In this document: in pieces, positions 6,813-15,824 of the stretch | Layout: the number at the start of each line of letters is the position of its first letter | How positions within the stretch are numbered: the stretch's first letter is position 1 | Assembly (NCBI GenBank): GCA_050247895.1 | Contig: JBFWTJ010000045.1 | Coordinates: 1-17,134, forward strand | Length of the DNA stretch: 17,134 bases | Reading direction: 5' to 3' | Source: CAVPEW01 sp050247895 | GTDB lineage: Bacteria > Actinomycetota > Acidimicrobiia > Acidimicrobiales > VFJN01 | Translations under genes and position numbers: made by a program | Notes under the pieces: generated by a model | The model's input: only the letters and a program-made list of their open reading frames with translations | The model's database searches: none | What the model was told of the DNA's origin: nothing

Positions 6813-7495
6813 GCGCGGCGGACCGGCCCGGCCCGCTCGTCTTCGTCGAGGATCTGGACCGGCCGGTCCTCTCCGACGCCGATCGCCACCACCTGGACCG
6901 GGTCCTGCGCTTGCGCCGCGGCGACCCGCTGGTGGTGGCCGACGGCATGGGCGGTTGGCGTCCGGCGACCTTCGGGGAGCGGATCGAGCCGACCGGGCCC
7001 CCGGCCCGCGACCCGGAACCGGAACCGCCGCTCACGGTGTGCTTCGCGCTGGTGAAGGGGGAGCGGCCCGAGCTGGTGGTGCAGAAGCTGACCGAGCTGG
7101 GCGTCGACCGGATAGTGCCGTTCGCGGCCCGGCGGTCGGTGGTCCGCTGGGACGGGGACCGGGCGGCCCGCCAGGTCGAGCGCCTGGCGGCGGTGGCCCG
7201 GGCCGCGGCGATGCAGTCGCACCGGGCCCGGTTGCCGGTGGTCGCGCCGGTCGCCGGCTTCGCCGAGGTGGCGTCCCTGGACGGGGCGACCCTGGCCGAC
7301 CGGTCGGGGGGCGAGCCCGACGGGCTGCGCACGGTGTTGATCGGCCCGGAGGGTGGTTGGGACCCGGCCGAGCTCGAGGTGCCCCTTCCCCGGGTGGGGC
7401 TGGGCGACGCGGTGCTGCGGGCGGAGACGGCGGCACTGGTCGCGGGCACGCTGATGGTGGCGTTGCGTAGCGGGACGGTCCGTCCGAAGACCTGA
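6809..7495 (+). CDS. rsmE: 16S rRNA (uracil-1498 N3)-methyltransferase RsmE
   Basis: RsmE methylates U1498 of 16S rRNA near the decoding centre, using S-adenosylmethionine. The 228-residue product has an N-terminal PUA-like domain (about 1-70, with DADRHHLDRVLRLRRGD) and a C-terminal SPOUT methyltransferase domain. The knot signatures are visible: KLTELGVDRIVPF (94-105), the conserved Gln-Ser of the AAMQSHRARLP helix, LIGPEGGW (177-184) and VLRAETAAL (202-210). The start is a TTG overlapping the dnaJ TGA by four bases (TTGA), so translation is coupled. The order hrcA-dnaJ-rsmE is well conserved in actinobacteria. A short inverted repeat follows the stop. Confidence 0.94.
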   Translation: MSAADRPGPLVFVEDLDRPVLSDADRHHLDRVLRLRRGDPLVVADGMGGWRPATFGERIEPTGPPARDPEPEPPLTVCFALVKGERPELVVQKLTELGVDRIVPFAARRSVVRWDGDRAARQVERLAAVARAAAMQSHRARLPVVAPVAGFAEVASLDGATLADRSGGEPDGLRTVLIGPEGGWDPAELEVPLPRVGLGDAVLRAETAALVAGTLMVALRSGTVRPKT

Positions 7496-7502
7496 TGGCC
7501 AC

Positions 7503-7524
7503 GGAGGGTGGTATTCGGCCCTCC
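7503..7524 (+). terminator. Weak hairpin after rsmE
   Basis: GGAGGG (7503-7508) and CCCTCC (7519-7524) form a six-bp stem with a 10-base loop, starting eight bases after the rsmE stop and ending before the putative bldD -10 box. It is short and lacks a T tract, so it is only a possible end of the hrcA operon. Confidence 0.35.
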
Positions 7525-7532
7525 CCAGACGG

Positions 7533-7538
7533 TAGAGT
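7533..7538 (+). promoter_or_regulatory. Putative -10 box of the bldD-like gene
   Basis: TAGAGT suits an actinobacterial TANNNT -10 element, with transcription starting near 7545 and a leader of about 74 bases. It overlaps AGTCAC (7536-7541), which resembles one half of the AGTNAC-type BldD operator, but no matching second half is seen. Autoregulation is therefore only a possibility. Confidence 0.35.
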
Positions 7539-7618
7539 CACACCGCCTGATCCAGGCCAATCGGGACGGAACGTACAGGGCGTCGATCCGATCCCGACCA
7601 TCACTCCCCGGAGGGAAC

Positions 7619-8194
7619 ATGAGCGAGCAGGACAGCGGCGCGGGCGGCGCGTACGCGACGAAGGTCGGGACGCGGTTGCGGGCGATCCGCCGCCAGAAGC
7701 ACCTCTCGTTGCAGGAGGTCGAGGCCCGCAGCGGCCAGGAGTTCAAGGCGTCCGTGCTGGGCGCCTACGAGCGGGGTGAGCGGGCCATCTCGGTCCCCCG
7801 CCTCCAGCGGCTGGCCCGCTTCTACCAGGTGCCGGTCGACCAGCTGCTGCCCGGCGACGACGGTCCCGACTTCGGGCCGCGCCCGGGCGACGGCGACGTG
7901 GAGATCGACCTGACCGAGCGCGAGCGGGAGCGGCCCTCGCCCCGGTCGGTGATGATCGACCTGGCCGCGGTGTCCCAGGTCGGGGGCCAGCAGGGCGAGA
8001 TGTTCGTCCGCTACCTGCGGATGATCCAGGTCCAGCGCGGCGACTTCAACGGCCGGGTGCTGACCATCCGGCGTGACGACCTGCGGGCCATCGCCTGCAT
8101 CCTCGACGTCTCGATCGACCGGGTCGTGGATCGCCTGGACCAGCTCGGCCTGGTCCTCCAGCGCTCGCCGCTGGCCGCCGCGCTGTCGAACTGA
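7619..8194 (+). CDS. bldD: BldD-like transcriptional regulator with a cyclic-di-GMP-binding signature
   Basis: The ATG is preceded by GGAGGG at 7610-7615 and gives a 191-residue protein; a start at 7508 would add unconserved residues lying over the promoter. Residues about 14-75 form an XRE-type helix-turn-helix domain (TRLRAIRRQKHLSLQEVE, then LGAYERGERAISV). An acidic and charged linker covers about 79-108. The C-terminal domain (about 109-185) contains R140-G-D142, eight residues, then R151-R-D-D154. This matches the RxD-X8-RxxD signature by which Streptomyces BldD binds a cyclic-di-GMP tetramer and dimerises. In Streptomyces, BldD represses developmental genes when cyclic-di-GMP is high. 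The targets here are unknown. It appears to be a single-gene unit, ending in a strong hairpin. Confidence 0.9.
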   Translation: MSEQDSGAGGAYATKVGTRLRAIRRQKHLSLQEVEARSGQEFKASVLGAYERGERAISVPRLQRLARFYQVPVDQLLPGDDGPDFGPRPGDGDVEIDLTERERERPSPRSVMIDLAAVSQVGGQQGEMFVRYLRMIQVQRGDFNGRVLTIRRDDLRAIACILDVSIDRVVDRLDQLGLVLQRSPLAAALSN

Positions 8195-8215
8195 CCGTCG
8201 CGGCGGTCCCGGATC

Positions 8216-8246
8216 GGCCCGGCCGCCTGCACGGGGCGGCCGGGCC
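8216..8246 (+). terminator. Strong hairpin downstream of the bldD-like gene
   Basis: Perfect 12-bp inverted repeat GGCCCGGCCGCC (8216-8227) and GGCGGCCGGGCC (8235-8246) with a seven-base loop, 21 bases after the stop at 8194. The very stable GC stem without a T run is typical of high-GC actinobacterial terminators. Confidence 0.8.
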
Positions 8247-8254
8247 AAGGCCGT

Positions 8255-8270
8255 CCGAGCCGGGGCTCGG
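8255..8270 (+). other. Second small palindrome before hemW
   Basis: CCGAGCC (8255-8261) and GGCTCGG (8264-8270) are separated by two bases. In RNA this would fold as about six pairs with a four-base loop. It may back up the preceding terminator or act as an operator for hemW; nothing decides between these. Confidence 0.35.
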
Positions 8271-8307
8271 TCGGTCGGCCCTCGGCGGCGACGGCGGACG
8301 AGGTCGG

Positions 8308-8313
8308 TAGCGT
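8308..8313 (+). promoter_or_regulatory. Putative -10 box of a leaderless hemW promoter
   Basis: TAGCGT ends exactly six bases before the GTG at 8320. Transcription would begin on or next to the start codon, and no Shine-Dalgarno sequence is present, so the message would be leaderless. No -35 box is clear. Confidence 0.55.
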
Positions 8314-9414
8314 CGTCACGTGGTCCCTGCCGCGCCCTTCGGCGTCTACGTCCACGTCCCGTTCTGCGCGGCGCGCTGCGACTACTGCTCGTTCGCGACC
8401 TGGACCGACCGGCACCACCTGGTCGACGCCTACCTGGCCGCGTGCCGGGCCGACGTGGACCGCCACGTGGCCGCCGGCATGCCCGCGGCCACCTCGGTGT
8501 TCTTCGGGGGCGGCACGCCGTCGCTGGTCCCGGCGGCCGACCTGGTCGCGGTGCTGGCCCGGATCCCGCGGGCCCCGGGCAGCGAGGTGACCGTCGAGTG
8601 CAACCCCGACACGATCACCGCTGAGCTGCTCGACGCCTACCTGGGTGGTGGGGTCGACCGCATCTCGCTCGGCGTCCAGTCCACCCGGCCCCACGTCCTG
8701 GCCGCGCTGGGCCGGACCCACGACCCCGATGCCGTGGTCCGCTCCGTGGGGCTGGTGCGCGCCGCGGGCTTCGCCAGCTTCAACCTCGACCTCATCTACG
8801 GCGGTGCCGGGGAGTCGCTGGCCGACTGGTGCCGGACCGTGGAGGAGGCCCTCGCCCTCGAGCCACCGCACGTGTCGGCCTACGCGCTGACGGTGGAGCC
8901 CGGGACGCCGCTCGCCGGCGATCCGGGCCGGCATCCCGACGACGACGACCAGGCCGACAAGTACCTGGCTGCGGCCGAGCGCCTGGAGGCCGCGGGCCTG
9001 GGCTGGTACGAGATCTCCAACTGGGCCCGGCCGGGCCACGAGTGCCGGCACAACCAGCTCTACTGGTCGATGGGCGACTACCAGGGGCATCGGCTGCGCG
9101 GCCCACTCCCACCGGGACGGGCGACGGTTCTGGAACGTCCGCACGCCCGAGCGCTACGTGGCCGCGATCGAGGCGGAGGCGTCGCCGATCGCCGGTGAGG
9201 AGGTGCTCGACGGCCCGGACCGGGTGCTCGAGGCGTTGCAGCTCGCGGTGCGGACCCGGTGGGGCGTGCCGGCCTGGGCGCTGGGTGAGGACGAGCTGCC
9301 CGGGCTGGTCGAGGCGGACGGGGAGCGTTGGCGGCTGACGGTCCAGGGCCGGCTGCTGGCCAACGAGGTGGCGCTCCGGCTGCGGGTGCCCGAGGGCGCG
9401 CCCGCCACCGTCGC

Positions 9415-11003
<1,589 letters not shown>

Positions 11004-11007
<4 letters not shown>

Positions 11008-12794
11008 CGGTCCACCTCCGCGTCGAGCGCCATGCGGCGACCGTCCTCGAGGGTGACCGTCAGCGCATCGCAGCCGTCCTGCCGCCGGGAGGCCTCCAGG
11101 CCCACCGCGCGGTCGACCTGGTCCAGTGCGCCCACCTCCACCTCCCGGCCGGCCCAGGACCCGAACGCGAAGACCTCGCCGGTCGCCGGGCGGAGCGCCG
11201 CGGGCGTGGCCACGCCGTCGCAGTCCCAGTCGCCCACGACCACGACGTCGCCAGGGTCGCCCACCGCCCATCTACGGTCGCCGACCTCGACGACCCCGTC
11301 GGCGACGGCGACCACGTCGTCACACCCGTCCCCGTCCACGTCGACGGTGCCGGGGTCGGCACCCCGGCAGGCGTGCGGAGGGTCGGCGGGCACCGTCGGA
11401 CGCCGGCCGACGGTCGTGGTGGTGGCGCCGACCGCGTGATCGGGGGTGCCCCCGGCGGGTGGCGCAGCCCGGTCCGAGGTGCCGGTCCCTCGGGCCGCCG
11501 GCCGAGAGGGTCCCGCTGGGGCACCGCCGACGCGATCCGTGGCCACGAGGTAGATCGCGGCGAGGAGGACGGCACCGCCCAGTGCTGCGACCACGGCCCG
11601 GCCCGTGCGCCCGCGGTTGCGATGCCCGCCGGACGTCCGGTGTCGCGGCGAACCGGACCGTGGCGTCCGCCCCGTCGGCCGTGATGTCGCGTCGTTCCCG
11701 TACCGGCCCGGTCGGATCGGTGCGGTGCCAGGCCGGCACAGGAGCCGGAGCTCACCGTCGGGGCCACCGTCCGCCCCCCTACCCGATGCACGACCGTCGG
11801 GGTGGTGGGATCGATCCGGTGCCGACCATGGCTCGGACGCGTCGGAATCGGGGACGCCGTGGCGCGGGCCGGGAGCGGATGGGTCAGGCCAGCCGGGGTG
11901 GGGCCGATCCGGTGTCGACCACGACGCGTCGAACGGGTCGGGGTGGGGCCGATCCGGTGCCGACCATGGCTCCGACGCGTCGGAATCGGGGACGCCGTGG
12001 CGCCGACCGAGAACGGGCGGGTCCCGTCGGAACGCATCTTCGCCGCCGAGGTCGCGGGATCCGACCGTGGCGCGTCGGGCCCGGCCCGGCAACCGGCGAA
12101 CGGCGGCGGCCAGGAGACCGCCGGAACGTCGGCCCCCGGTGGGATCGAGGGCGGCCCGGAGGTCCTCGCCGAGGCGGCGGGCCGTCGGCCGGCGCGTGGG
12201 GACGTCGCAGGCGGCCTGGTCGGCCAGGAGCAGGACGGCGTGGCGCAGCCCGGCGTCGGGATCGCGCCGGGGCCGGGCGAAGCGCCGTACGGGGATCGGC
12301 TCCAGCCCGGGGTGACCGGAGAGCCGGGCGGTGAGCAGACCACCCAGCGCGGCGACGTCATCGGCGGGCATCGCCCCGCCGTCGTCGGCGCCCAGGCCGC
12401 AGAGCTGGGGTGGTGCGGACGTGCCGACGAGCATGTGCTGGTCGTCGAGGTGGCCGTGGACCACACCGCGCTCGTGGAGGTCGGCCAGGGTGGTGGCCAC
12501 GTGGGCGACGAGGCCGGACAGGCGAGAGACCTCCAGGGGGCCCACGCTGGCCAGGGGCCGCCCACCCCAGGCCGTCCGCAGCTCTGCCCCGCCCGGCAGC
12601 TCCTCGATGCCCAGGAGCTCGACCACACCGGGGTGCGCGGCCTGGCGGAGGCGGTCGGCCTCGCGCACCAGCCGCTCCCGGTCGCGGCGGCGCTTGGCCA
12701 CGATCGGGCGGGTCCCCTGGGCGAGGACCTTGACCACCTCGACGAGAGGCTCCGGCGATGTCCGGGGCACGGGTTCAGCCACGAGGTCCGACAC
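11004..12794 (-). CDS. Membrane pseudokinase with an extracytoplasmic FG-GAP-like segment
   Basis: With the GTG at 12794 the product has 596 residues; the frame is open upstream, but earlier starts intrude into the divergent gene, and the exact start is uncertain. Residues about 15-215 resemble a Ser/Thr kinase: an ATP-site lysine in VAKRR (Lys34), then LVREADRLRQAAHPGVVELLG, then LADLHERGVVHGHLDDQHML. The catalytic HRDLKxxN is HGHLDDQH (113-120) and DFG is replaced by CGLG (132-135), so catalysis is unlikely. A linker (about 220-395) holds two copies of a peptide with PDSDASEPWSAPDR. One membrane helix lies at about 400-418. The outside part has a Thr-rich stretch, then a calcium-loop-like DVDGDGCDD (485-493) and VVVGDWDCDG (518-527), as in FG-GAP/VCBS repeats, plus four cysteines. 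Downstream LysM gene overlaps it. Signalling or scaffold role is inferred. Confidence 0.8.
11813..12003 (-). repeat. 53-bp direct repeat in the pseudokinase gene
   Basis: Copies at 11813-11865 and 11951-12003 match at 52 of 53 positions and are 138 bases apart, a multiple of three. A third, weaker related stretch (GATCCGGTGTCGACC) lies between them from about 11909. They encode the repeated peptide containing GVPDSDASEPWSAPDR in the cytoplasmic linker. Confidence 0.93.
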
Positions 12795-12822
12795 GATCAG
12801 AAACCGATGTAGATCATCGAGT

Positions 12823-12828
12823 GTTATC
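12823..12828 (-). promoter_or_regulatory. Possible promoter of the pseudokinase/LysM unit
   Basis: On the minus strand GATAAC (12828-12823) lies in an unusually AT-rich patch (about 12800-12838) between divergent genes. Transcription would start near 12816, about 22 bases before the chosen GTG. No ribosome binding site is visible, and TACATC (12811-12806) is an alternative -10 box. Confidence 0.3.
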
Positions 12829-12868
12829 AATAGCTGCCACCGGCTTGGGGCCGGCCCACCGGACCCTC

Positions 12869-12874
12869 TACCGT
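12869..12874 (+). promoter_or_regulatory. Putative leaderless promoter of the small membrane protein gene
   Basis: TACCGT ends exactly six bases before the GTG at 12881, the same geometry as at hemW, and shares the following CGT. A TTGGGG at 12845-12850 could be the -35 box, with an 18-base spacer. There is no Shine-Dalgarno sequence. Confidence 0.5.
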
Positions 12875-12880
12875 CGTGCC

Positions 12881-13306
12881 GTGGAGCGCGTGGTGGACCA
12901 GCCGGCCCTGACGAGCACGGTGGGCGTCGTCGCTCCGCCACCGCAGCGGTCCGACCTCGACGTCGCGATGCGGCGGCTGCTGCGCATCTCGGATGCCGCG
13001 GCCCCCGTGGGCGAGCCCGAGGCCCGCCAGGCGTTCAGCCGCTCGATCGCCATCTCGGCCATCCGCTGCCTGCTGACCTACGTGGTGTTCCCCTTCGTCG
13101 CCCCGGTGCTGGGCTGGGCGTCCGACATCGGTCCGATCCCGGGCATCGCCATCGGGCTCGTCGCCATCGCGTTCAACGTCAAGAGCATCCGCCGGTTCTG
13201 GCTGTCGGACCACCGGTGGCGCTGGGCCTACACCGCGGTCGGCGGCACCGTGATCGTGCTGCTCCTGGTCCTCATGGGCGAGGACCTGGTCCACCTCCTG
13301 GGCTGA
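12881..13306 (+). CDS. Conserved small integral membrane protein, 141 aa
   Basis: I chose the GTG at 12881 because a -10-like TACCGT sits six bases upstream; a longer frame from 12758 would run across the divergent gene and both promoters. Residues 1-52 are cytoplasmic-looking and moderately charged, with RSDLDVAMRRLLRIS and EARQAFSRS. Three hydrophobic segments follow at about 63-80, 84-102 and 115-134, separated by the basic loop KSIRRFWLSDHRWRW. The protein resembles a family of uncharacterised actinobacterial membrane proteins with the same ISAIRCLLTYV and FWLSDHRWRW segments, recalled from memory. No function is known to me. The gene is alone on the plus strand between two minus-strand units. 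Confidence 0.8.
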   Translation: MERVVDQPALTSTVGVVAPPPQRSDLDVAMRRLLRISDAAAPVGEPEARQAFSRSIAISAIRCLLTYVVFPFVAPVLGWASDIGPIPGIAIGLVAIAFNVKSIRRFWLSDHRWRWAYTAVGGTVIVLLLVLMGEDLVHLLG

Positions 13307-13367
13307 GCACGTCCCCCGGCGCACCGGGCGGCGCACCTTCCGGTCCACCTCGAAGGCGCGGGCGAGC

Positions 13368-14633
13368 TCAGGCGACGGTGCCGGCGAGCCGGTGCTGGGT
13401 CCGGGCGAGACCGGGCCGAGCCGCGACCATGGTGAGGGTCGAGAGCACCATGGCCACGCACATGACGATCGCCGTGGCCCGGTGGTCGTTGCCGAGGGCA
13501 CCCACGACCGGCGCGGCGCCCGCGGCGATGAGGTAGCGGAAGCCGCCGATGAGCGCGGCCGCGGTGCCGGCGGCCTCACCGTGCAGGGAGAGGGCCACCG
13601 CCGGACCGTTGGGCATGGCGTGCCCGCCGAAGTGCATGACCATGCCGGCCGGGATCATGAAGCCGAGGATCCCGCCCGTCCCCGCCACGGCGAGGCCCAC
13701 GAGCAGCGCCGACGCGGCGACCCCGCAGAACAGCGCCCTCATCAGGATGTGCTCGGGCGACTCCCGCTGTAGGAGGTGGGCGGCGAGCTGCGTGCCGGCG
13801 ATCATGCAGAGGGCGATGGCCGTGAACAGCAGGCCGAAGGCCTGCTCACTGACCCCGAACTGGTCCTGGAGGACGAACGAGGAACCGGCCACGAAGGCGA
13901 AGAGGGCACCGTGGGTGAAGCCCGTCGAGACGGCGACGAGGTCGAAGGTGCGGTCGCGGAGCACCGACCGGTAGGCAGCGGTCACCGCCGACAGGGAGCC
14001 GGGGCGGCGGCGCTCGGCAGGCAGGGTCTCGGGCAGGGCGACGACGGCGAGCACCACGAAGGCCACGCCCAGCAGGGCGAGGACGCCGAACACGCCCCGC
14101 CAGCTGGTGAGCCGCAGGATCAGGCCGCCCAACGAGGGGGCGATGAGCGGGGTGGCCCCGATGACCAGGAGGAGGAGCGACAGCAGCAGGGCGGCCGTGC
14201 GGCCCGTGTAGAGGTCCCGGACGATGGCCAGGGTGATGACCGTCGTGGCCGACGCGCCCAGCCCCTGGACGAGGCGGAAGGCGGACAGCACGCCGACCGA
14301 CGGGGCGAGCAGGCATCCGACGGAAGCGCCGATGTGCAGGACGGTCCCCGCGATCAGGGGCCGCCGGCGCCCGAAGACGTCGGCCAGCGGCCCGATGACG
14401 AGCTGTCCCGCGCCGAGGCCGATCAGCATGCCGGTCAGGGTCAGCTGCACGGTCGAGGCCGAGGCGGCGAAGTCCTCCTCGATCGTGGGCAGTGACGGCA
14501 GGTACGTGTCGATCGACAACGGGCCGAGGCACATCAGCGCGCCGAGGATCAGGACCAGCTTGAGGGGGGCCTTGGCCAGGGGTGCCGGCGACTGGCCTGG
14601 GGGGATCTCGCCGACACGCTCCGTTGTCGCCAT
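13368..14633 (-). CDS. Bcr/CflA-type multidrug MFS transporter
   Basis: The product is a 12-helix major facilitator drug/proton antiporter, 421 residues from the ATG at 14633. It has LSIDTYLPSLPTIEEDF after the first helix and motif A as GPLADVFGRRRPL between helices 2 and 3, both typical of the Bcr/CflA (DHA1) group, then LVQGLGASATTVITLAIVRDLY with the conserved motif B arginine. The C-terminal half includes GGHAMPNGPAVALSLHGEAAGTAAAL, also typical. Members export drugs such as bicyclomycin, chloramphenicol or sulfonamides, or cysteine; the substrate here cannot be read. A GTG at 14687 would add 18 residues. Neither start has a well-spaced ribosome binding site (GGAGG lies 14 bases before the ATG). 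The gene seems to be its own transcription unit. Confidence 0.93.
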   Translation of the reverse strand: MATTERVGEIPPGQSPAPLAKAPLKLVLILGALMCLGPLSIDTYLPSLPTIEEDFAASASTVQLTLTGMLIGLGAGQLVIGPLADVFGRRRPLIAGTVLHIGASVGCLLAPSVGVLSAFRLVQGLGASATTVITLAIVRDLYTGRTAALLLSLLLLVIGATPLIAPSLGGLILRLTSWRGVFGVLALLGVAFVVLAVVALPETLPAERRRPGSLSAVTAAYRSVLRDRTFDLVAVSTGFTHGALFAFVAGSSFVLQDQFGVSEQAFGLLFTAIALCMIAGTQLAAHLLQRESPEHILMRALFCGVAASALLVGLAVAGTGGILGFMIPAGMVMHFGGHAMPNGPAVALSLHGEAAGTAAALIGGFRYLIAAGAAPVVGALGNDHRATAIVMCVAMVLSTLTMVAARPGLARTQHRLAGTVA

Positions 14634-14717
14634 CGAGGTTTCGCCGGCCTCCCGTCGTGTGCGGTCGAGCGCACACGCGTCGGCCACCCGCTGGCCGGCG
14701 GTCGCCGGCGCCTGCCG

Positions 14718-14744
14718 ACTCTAAGGGAGGACCGGTGCCGGTCC
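14718..14744 (-). promoter_or_regulatory. Putative MFS promoter with an adjacent inverted repeat
   Basis: On the minus strand TAGAGT (14723-14718) could be the -10 box. Immediately upstream lies a 7-bp inverted repeat, GGACCGG (14729-14735) and CCGGTCC (14738-14744), where the -35 to -10 spacer would be. That position suits a repressor operator, for example of a TetR or MarR type, but no such gene is in the window. It could also be a small hairpin ending the tad operon. Confidence 0.35.
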
Positions 14745-14847
14745 CGCATGCTCGATCGCGTGGTGTGGCGGCCGGCCGCGTGCCCTCGGCCCGGACCGTC
14801 CGGCCTCGTCGCCTCGGACCACGCGGTGGCCGCCTCGTCCTGCCAGG

Positions 14848-15345
14848 TCAGCCGGTGGCGGCGGTCGCCCGCGCCGTGCCCCGCACGGTGGTCGAGCCCG
14901 CACCGCCGGGCAGGGCTCGGGCGAAGAGGTGCTCGGCCCGAAGGACGACCTGCACCTCGACGGTGTCGGGTCCGACGCGGACGACGTCGACCTGCACCAC
15001 GTCGGGCCCGGCCTGGTCGGCGGCCCAGCGGTCGGCCAGGCGGTCGAGGCGAGCCTCCTCGACGAGCCGGTAGCCGGAGCCGTCGCGCAGCGCGGCCTGG
15101 TCTGCACCCACCGTCGACAGGTCGTTGGCCAGCCCCGTCGCCAGGCTGGTGGCCTCGCGCTGGCGGAGGAAGACCAGCGAGAGGTCGACCGCGATCGCAG
15201 CCAGGGCGAGGACGATCAGGACGCTGGCCGGCATCAGCATGAGGACCGAGGCGCGCTCGGACCGCTGGCCGGCGCCGGTTCGGCGCGGTGCGACGGTCGG
15301 GCCCCGGTCGCGCCGGGCGGTCCATCCCCGTCGGAGGCTCAGCAC
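14848..15345 (-). CDS. TadG-like pilus assembly protein
   Basis: This 165-residue product is the last gene of the tad operon in the window. A basic N-terminus (about 1-33) leads to one hydrophobic helix at about 34-58 (ASVLMLMPASVLIVLALAA), followed by VDLSLVFLRQREATSLATGLANDLSTVG. That layout, with a membrane anchor and then a helix of small residues replacing the usual AA-LAAA pattern, is typical of TadG/TadE-type proteins of actinobacteria. The rest is an extracytoplasmic beta-rich segment with VVQVDVVRVGPDTVEVQVVL. The GTG start overlaps the upstream stop by seven bases (GTGCTGA), so translation is coupled. It is much shorter than proteobacterial TadG and lacks a von Willebrand domain. 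It is presumably part of the Flp pilus machinery. Confidence 0.72.
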   Translation of the reverse strand: MLSLRRGWTARRDRGPTVAPRRTGAGQRSERASVLMLMPASVLIVLALAAIAVDLSLVFLRQREATSLATGLANDLSTVGADQAALRDGSGYRLVEEARLDRLADRWAADQAGPDVVQVDVVRVGPDTVEVQVVLRAEHLFARALPGGAGSTTVRGTARATAATG

Positions 15346-15824
15346 GCCGGCTCCCCGGCCAGGCCGTCGCGGTAGGGGTCCACGACCTCCCGGTGCCGGC
15401 TCACCACCTCGAACCCGCGGCCGTACCCGCCGATCAGCGGGAGGGTCAGGGCGGGCACGCGCAGGCGCGCCTCGAAGGTGACCGTGGCGCAGCGTTCGAG
15501 TCGGGGGCCGGACGCCGGGCCGGTGGCCCGGACCTCGCCGCTGCGGCCGTGCCCGGCCAGCGCCGCCCGCCCGACTGCGAGGGCGTCGGCCAGGGCGGTC
15601 TGCTCGCCGGTGCCCTCGACGTAGGTGCGGGCCGCTTCGCGTGCCGCGGCATCGGTGGCGAAGCGGGCGTCGACCACCGCCCAGGCGTTGGCCACCAGCA
15701 GGGCGCCGATGGCGAAGGTGAGCAGGCCGAACGGCAGCACCTCGATGCTGCCCACCTGGCCGCCGTCCCCTCCGGCGCGAAGGCCGGCCTCGTCGGGGTG
15801 CACGGCCCCGGGCCGGCCGCTCAC
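15339..15824 (-). CDS. TadE-like minor pilin
   Basis: The 161-residue product has a polar N-terminus (1-25), then GSIEVLPFGLLTFAIGALLVANAW (broken over about 25-48), a prepilin-like helix with Glu at position 28 soon after Gly25, followed by VDARFATDAAAREAARTYVE, the alanine-rich amphipathic helix that marks TadE proteins. The C-terminal half carries a beta-strand region and ends in Cys. TadE proteins are pseudopilins, processed by the TadV peptidase and needed for Flp pilus assembly; TadV is not in the window. The GTG start overlaps the preceding stop by four bases (GTGA) and its own stop overlaps the next start, so the pilin genes form a coupled string. Confidence 0.78.
   Translation of the reverse strand: MSGRPGAVHPDEAGLRAGGDGGQVGSIEVLPFGLLTFAIGALLVANAWAVVDARFATDAAAREAARTYVEGTGEQTALADALAVGRAALAGHGRSGEVRATGPASGPRLERCATVTFEARLRVPALTLPLIGGYGRGFEVVSRHREVVDPYRDGLAGEPAC

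Noticed and set aside
7508..7618. Upstream start for the bldD-like gene
   Set aside because: It would place coding sequence over the putative -10 box; the ATG at 7619 has a strong ribosome binding site and gives a BldD-like N-terminus.
12758..12880. Upstream start for the small membrane protein
   Set aside because: The extension runs through the divergent gene's start and both promoter regions, and the GTG at 12881 has a leaderless-type -10 box.
13307..13367. Terminator between the convergent membrane protein and MFS genes
   Set aside because: I found no stem longer than a few base pairs in the 61 bases.
14745..14847. Extra gene or clear terminator downstream of the TadG-like gene
   Set aside because: No coding-like frame is present, and the only repeat seen (CCGGAC-C-GTCCGG at 14791-14803) has a one-base centre and is too small to call.
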